A stretch of DNA of 64,000 bases, taken from NCBI GenBank assembly GCA_905250125.1, contig CAJNOL010000120.1:180658-244657 (forward strand), read 5' to 3'. Source of the DNA: Rotaria sordida. Lineage: Eukaryota > Rotifera > Eurotatoria > Philodinida > Philodinidae. The position numbers and the translations under genes were made by a program. The notes under the pieces are model-generated. The model was not told the origin of the DNA. It did not search any database and saw nothing but the letters and a program-made list of their open reading frames with translations. This document shows positions 60,776-64,000 of this stretch, piece after piece (the first letter of the stretch is position 1; each line of letters opens with the position of its first letter).

Positions 60776-62118
60776 ATTTTTTCAACAATAGAACATAAGC
60801 TTAAAAAACTAAATGAGTACTTTTCTAGTTCACAATCGACTGACTCAAATGACAAAAGGCATTTGATCATATCTTCTATCGCAAAGAATTAGACAGTTTC
60901 ACAAAAGTGTCTATAAACACATGTCACGTGTCTGCACGTATTGAAAGCTGTTTTGTTTTTACATTATTTATTTTTTAACAAAGAAAATCATTTTTTTTTC
61001 TACTCAAGTTTTGATGCTGAATTAGAAAAAAACTTATTTTCAGAGTGTTAAGCAAAAAGATTATTGAAGCTTAAGAGATACTTTGAGAAAAAAAAAAACT
61101 TCGGTCGTATTTGTAGTCTTATCAATAGTTGAAGTTTTTTGCAACGAAAGCGAAAGGTAATTGAAGTACAAACTATGCATTGGTAACCAACTCTTGAAGC
61201 TTTATCAGACCACATATAAATCGATAAGAAATAAAATCCATTGAAATTTTGCGTTATGTGCGCCTTAATGTATCTGAATACACACTAGTCAAATTAGTTA
61301 TTTATTTACCAAAGTGTATTATGCTACAATATTACTTCATAAAGTTATATACAGTTTTGTAGCTTATTAAATTCCCTATCGAATATCATATTAGCTAGAA
61401 TCATGTATATAATCTGTAATAACAAAAAAATGTGCCGAAAATTCAGTATTTTCTTTTGAAAATTTAGCTAAAATAGAAATTCAACTCTGCTCACGACACG
61501 TAGAATATGATGGGACGTCTTTTCACTATAACACTTTTTTATTATAATAAATTTTATATCTGAAATTGCAGATAAGATTTTTAAAAAACTACTGTTAGAC
61601 AAGCAAAAATGCATCTAATAGGAAAATCAATATTTCTGTAAGAATACTCATTCAATTGTTAGAAAAATTCTAGAATATATACAACTTTTGTCACTGTAAC
61701 ACATCATATAAGAATCCAATGAAAACTTTTTGTCTGAAAATTTTTCGAAATTCTATACCAATAGGTGTAACCCAAGAATGTTATATAACTTGCGAAAATC
61801 TCAGCTCTGGCAAAACGACTTCGTTTGTTGAAAAACAATGACAGTTTATGCAGTTTCATTTTTTCTATGAAATGATTGAAAAACCTATAGATCGTAGGGG
61901 GAGGGTCCTCTTTAAAATAGAATTATATTTGTAAATTGTAAGAAATGTAAAACTTGATTTTTTAGTATTTGAGAAATATTATCCTTTGAAAATCATCAAT
62001 CTTTTTCATCTTTGAAAATAAAATTCTCTAAGCAAATCACTATTCGAATTCTCATTAGCATTTATGACAGTAAGAAAAAATTGAAAATAAATCTGGTCGA
62101 AATAATTTTGAACGCTGC

Positions 62119-62979
62119 TATTATTCTATTGTTGTTTTCTCATTAACAACAAAACTATGAATAGCTAATTACTATTCAAGAGTTTTCAGTTTCATTTATT
62201 TAAATATTATTTTTACTTGATTTTATTAAAGAATTTTTAAAAACTAAGCTTTCCCTAAACTGAAATGTTACTCTTCGTGTATTCTTTTTATTAACATAAA
62301 AATCTTTGTTTTGTTATTTTATTCAATTGAAATCTAACAAAATTGTCTCTATATTAAAAGTGAGAAGAATTTTAAATAAACCTTCGAGATTTATTTATTA
62401 TCATTTTTCAAGTACGCAGTAGAAATGAATAATAATACTAAAAATAGTCAACAATATAGATAAAAAAAAAGCAGAAGGACAATATTAGAAAAAAAAATAT
62501 AACACACGAAAAAAAACATTCGTTGAGAATAATTTCACGTTTAGAAAAGAGAATAGATTTCTTTTTTTCTTCTCATAAGTGAAGTATGTAGACAAACGAA
62601 TTTAATTTCATACGGATCAAATTTTTTCTTCTTTTTGTTTTTTGAATGTAGATGATCAATAATGTTTACATCATACATAAATCAATGAATGAATATATAT
62701 ATCAAATCCTCAATTGATTCTTTCTTTTCTTTTGTTGTTCTCATTCTATTCATCGAATAGGTTTCAATCTGCTGCCACCTCTAACCATTACTTACAACGC
62801 TATAAATCCTACATTCATTTTTTTTTCTCGGTTTGTCATATTGTCAGCTGCTCTTTTGTTTGCCACATGTGACACATCGTTGTGATGATTATATATTTTA
62901 TTTAGTGTTATACCACACGGAAGAACAACACATAGACACATATACTCACATAGACACATTTAATTGATAAGATATAACA
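62119..62979. other. Upstream region and 5' UTR of the PRC1-like gene
   Basis: AT-rich sequence with no gene. The last ~100 bp before the ATG at 62980 (CACA-rich, ending ATAACA) look like a 5' leader. Confidence 0.4.
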
Positions 62980-63381
62980 ATGCATCTTTTAGGCGACTTA
63001 GCCAATATAACATCGTTACGTTTAGAAGATTTACTTAAAGATTTAGATGAACCTGATAAAGAACGTCAAGCATTTGTTGATGATACTCGACAATTTTTTG
63101 AACAACGTCTTTCAATTTATGAACAAAAACGAAATGAATTAGAAAATTCAATTAAAAATTTAATTGAACAAACGTATCCATTATATGATGAACTTCAATT
63201 ACCACGAATAACATTTGATAATAATCAAATGACATTAATTGAAAAAAAAAATTTTATTAATGAAAAAATCAATGAATTAAAAAATATGATATTAGAACGT
63301 AATAAAGAACTTATTCAATTACGACAATTAATTATTATTAAAGCGAAATTATGTGGAAATATTAATATTAATATTGATGAG
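62980..63381 (+). CDS. PRC1: PRC1/Ase1/MAP65 family microtubule bundler, first coding exon (partial)
   Basis: The ATG at 62980 opens 134 codons up to a donor at 63382 (GATGAG-GTTAGA, phase 0); the frame stops soon after, as expected for intron. The sequence is a highly charged coiled coil (DTRQFFEQRLSIYEQKRNEL, EKKNFINEKINELKNMILER) preceded by a short helix. Its pattern follows the N-terminal dimerisation region of PRC1/Ase1, including PLYDELQLPRIT at the position of human LCSELHVEPFQ. Family members crosslink antiparallel microtubules in the spindle midzone and recruit kinesin-4 for cytokinesis. The rod, spectrin and microtubule-binding regions would lie beyond 64000. The symbol means protein regulator of cytokinesis 1, not Polycomb complex 1. 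Confidence 0.65.
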
Positions 63382-64000
63382 GTTAGAAAATCAATTCATT
63401 TCTAAGACATATATTAGCCAAATATTTTTTCTTTCCTTTTATTAAACTAATTCTGAACTCTTGCGCAACTAGAGAAAGACATAATGGATTGTAGACAGAT
63501 GCCAGAACAATAATTCTACGTACATAGCACATAATTCTTTTTGACAGATTAGCAGACGAACGGTAATTTTAAATTTTCGTTCATCATAGTTTAGACAAAA
63601 TTATAGTATGAGGAAAAAAAATTTTATTGTGTAATAGATCGCTTCGAGCGAAAGGATATCCTACACCATTATCTTGAGAAATGGTGTGCTTTTAATTTAT
63701 CAATTCAATGTAAATTGCTTGTGTTCTCTGATGAAAATCTTCATAAAAAAAAATCATAGTTGAGTCCCTGAATATGCTCACAAATTTCATCATCAAAAAT
63801 GTTTAAGATTGTCAATACAATATTATCATATATATATACAGTACTAAATACAAGTCTCTGAAAATCTATTTTCTTCTATAAAGATAATGATTAAGGAATG
63901 TTATAATCCAGTTAATACAGAAAAAGTAGTTCGATAAGATAACTGATTCTCTAACTTTTTAATCAAACATCAACAAAGAAAGCATAAAACTGTTATAGTC
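63382..64000. other. Intron of the PRC1-like gene to the window end
   Basis: No further coding exon is visible before 64000. A small hairpin (ACACCAT, 11-nt loop, ATGGTGT) lies at 63663-63687. Confidence 0.45.

Larger units (their letters stand above)
58507..62118. mobile_element. Tc1/mariner-like element with ~0.5 kb inverted arms, 3.6 kb overall
   Basis: The left end reads TATA then CAGTGACTCCCAAAATTATT, typical of Tc1/mariner termini next to a TA target. Bases about 58507-58985 recur inverted at about 61595-62118 (shared blocks: ATTATTTTCAATTTTT, AATAGTGATTTG, AAAATGAAACTGCAT, TCTAACAGT), about 70-75% identical. No transposase ORF survives between them. The interior carries at least two other inverted-repeat elements (59200-59830 and 60470-60775), so either the unit was a target for later insertions or two inverted solo copies flank unrelated DNA. 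Confidence 0.6.

Noticed and set aside
1..64000. CRISPR arrays, rRNA genes or bacterial operons
   Set aside because: No regularly spaced repeats or rRNA-like blocks were seen, and the intron-rich genes are plainly metazoan.

Overview
This is AT-rich, intron-rich animal nuclear DNA, most likely from a bdelloid rotifer. The reasons are an ADP-ribosyltransferase fused to kinesin-light-chain-type TPR repeats (a family strongly expanded in bdelloids), rapidly diverging F-box and LRR genes, many 45-90 bp introns, and complete metazoan genes (a DOCK6/7/8 orthologue, an AUTS2-like gene, a PRC1/Ase1 gene). The genus cannot be fixed from sequence alone. All exon models below were built by hand from reading frame, GT..AG sites and intron phase; no transcript evidence was available.

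Layout. 1-4.4 kb: non-coding, with a long hairpin at the left edge, two GC-rich hairpins and a 1.65 kb hAT-like insertion flanked by a perfect 8-bp target duplication. 4.5-7.25 kb: ART-TPR gene interrupted by one in-frame TAG. 7.3-13 kb: inverted-repeat elements and unidentifiable sequence. 13.0-21.7 kb: a cluster of small genes and remnants: an unknown two-exon protein (+), the 3' end of an unknown gene (-), an F-box gene (-), a membrane-protein fragment (-), an LRR fragment (-) and an endonuclease/exonuclease/phosphatase-fold protein (-). 21.7-24.6 kb: no recognisable gene.

24.6-48.0 kb: one large + strand DOCK-C (zizimin) gene, about 40 coding exons, nearly complete except for the first exon, and ending in two alternative terminal exons. 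Its longer introns carry several foldback (inverted-repeat) elements, and the 5.8 kb intron before the last part of DHR-2 contains a separate two-exon gene on the opposite strand encoding a single-pass membrane protein. 48.0-53.1 kb: intergenic, then a less AT-biased stretch rich in simple repeats that looks like the promoter and 5' UTR of the next gene. 53.1-56.1 kb: an eight-exon AUTS2-like gene retaining the HX repeat and the KWC..HV..I/W motif of vertebrate AUTS2. 57-62.1 kb: an array of inverted-repeat elements, including a 3.6 kb Tc1/mariner-like unit with ~0.5 kb arms and younger elements nested inside. 63.0-64 kb: first coding exon of a PRC1/Ase1/MAP65 gene that runs off the window.

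Functionally, DOCK (Rac/Cdc42 GEF), AUTS2 (chromatin and Rac regulation) and PRC1 (spindle midzone bundler) are conserved housekeeping or developmental genes on the + strand. The left third is faster-evolving accessory sequence. No CRISPR array, rRNA or convincing tRNA was found.
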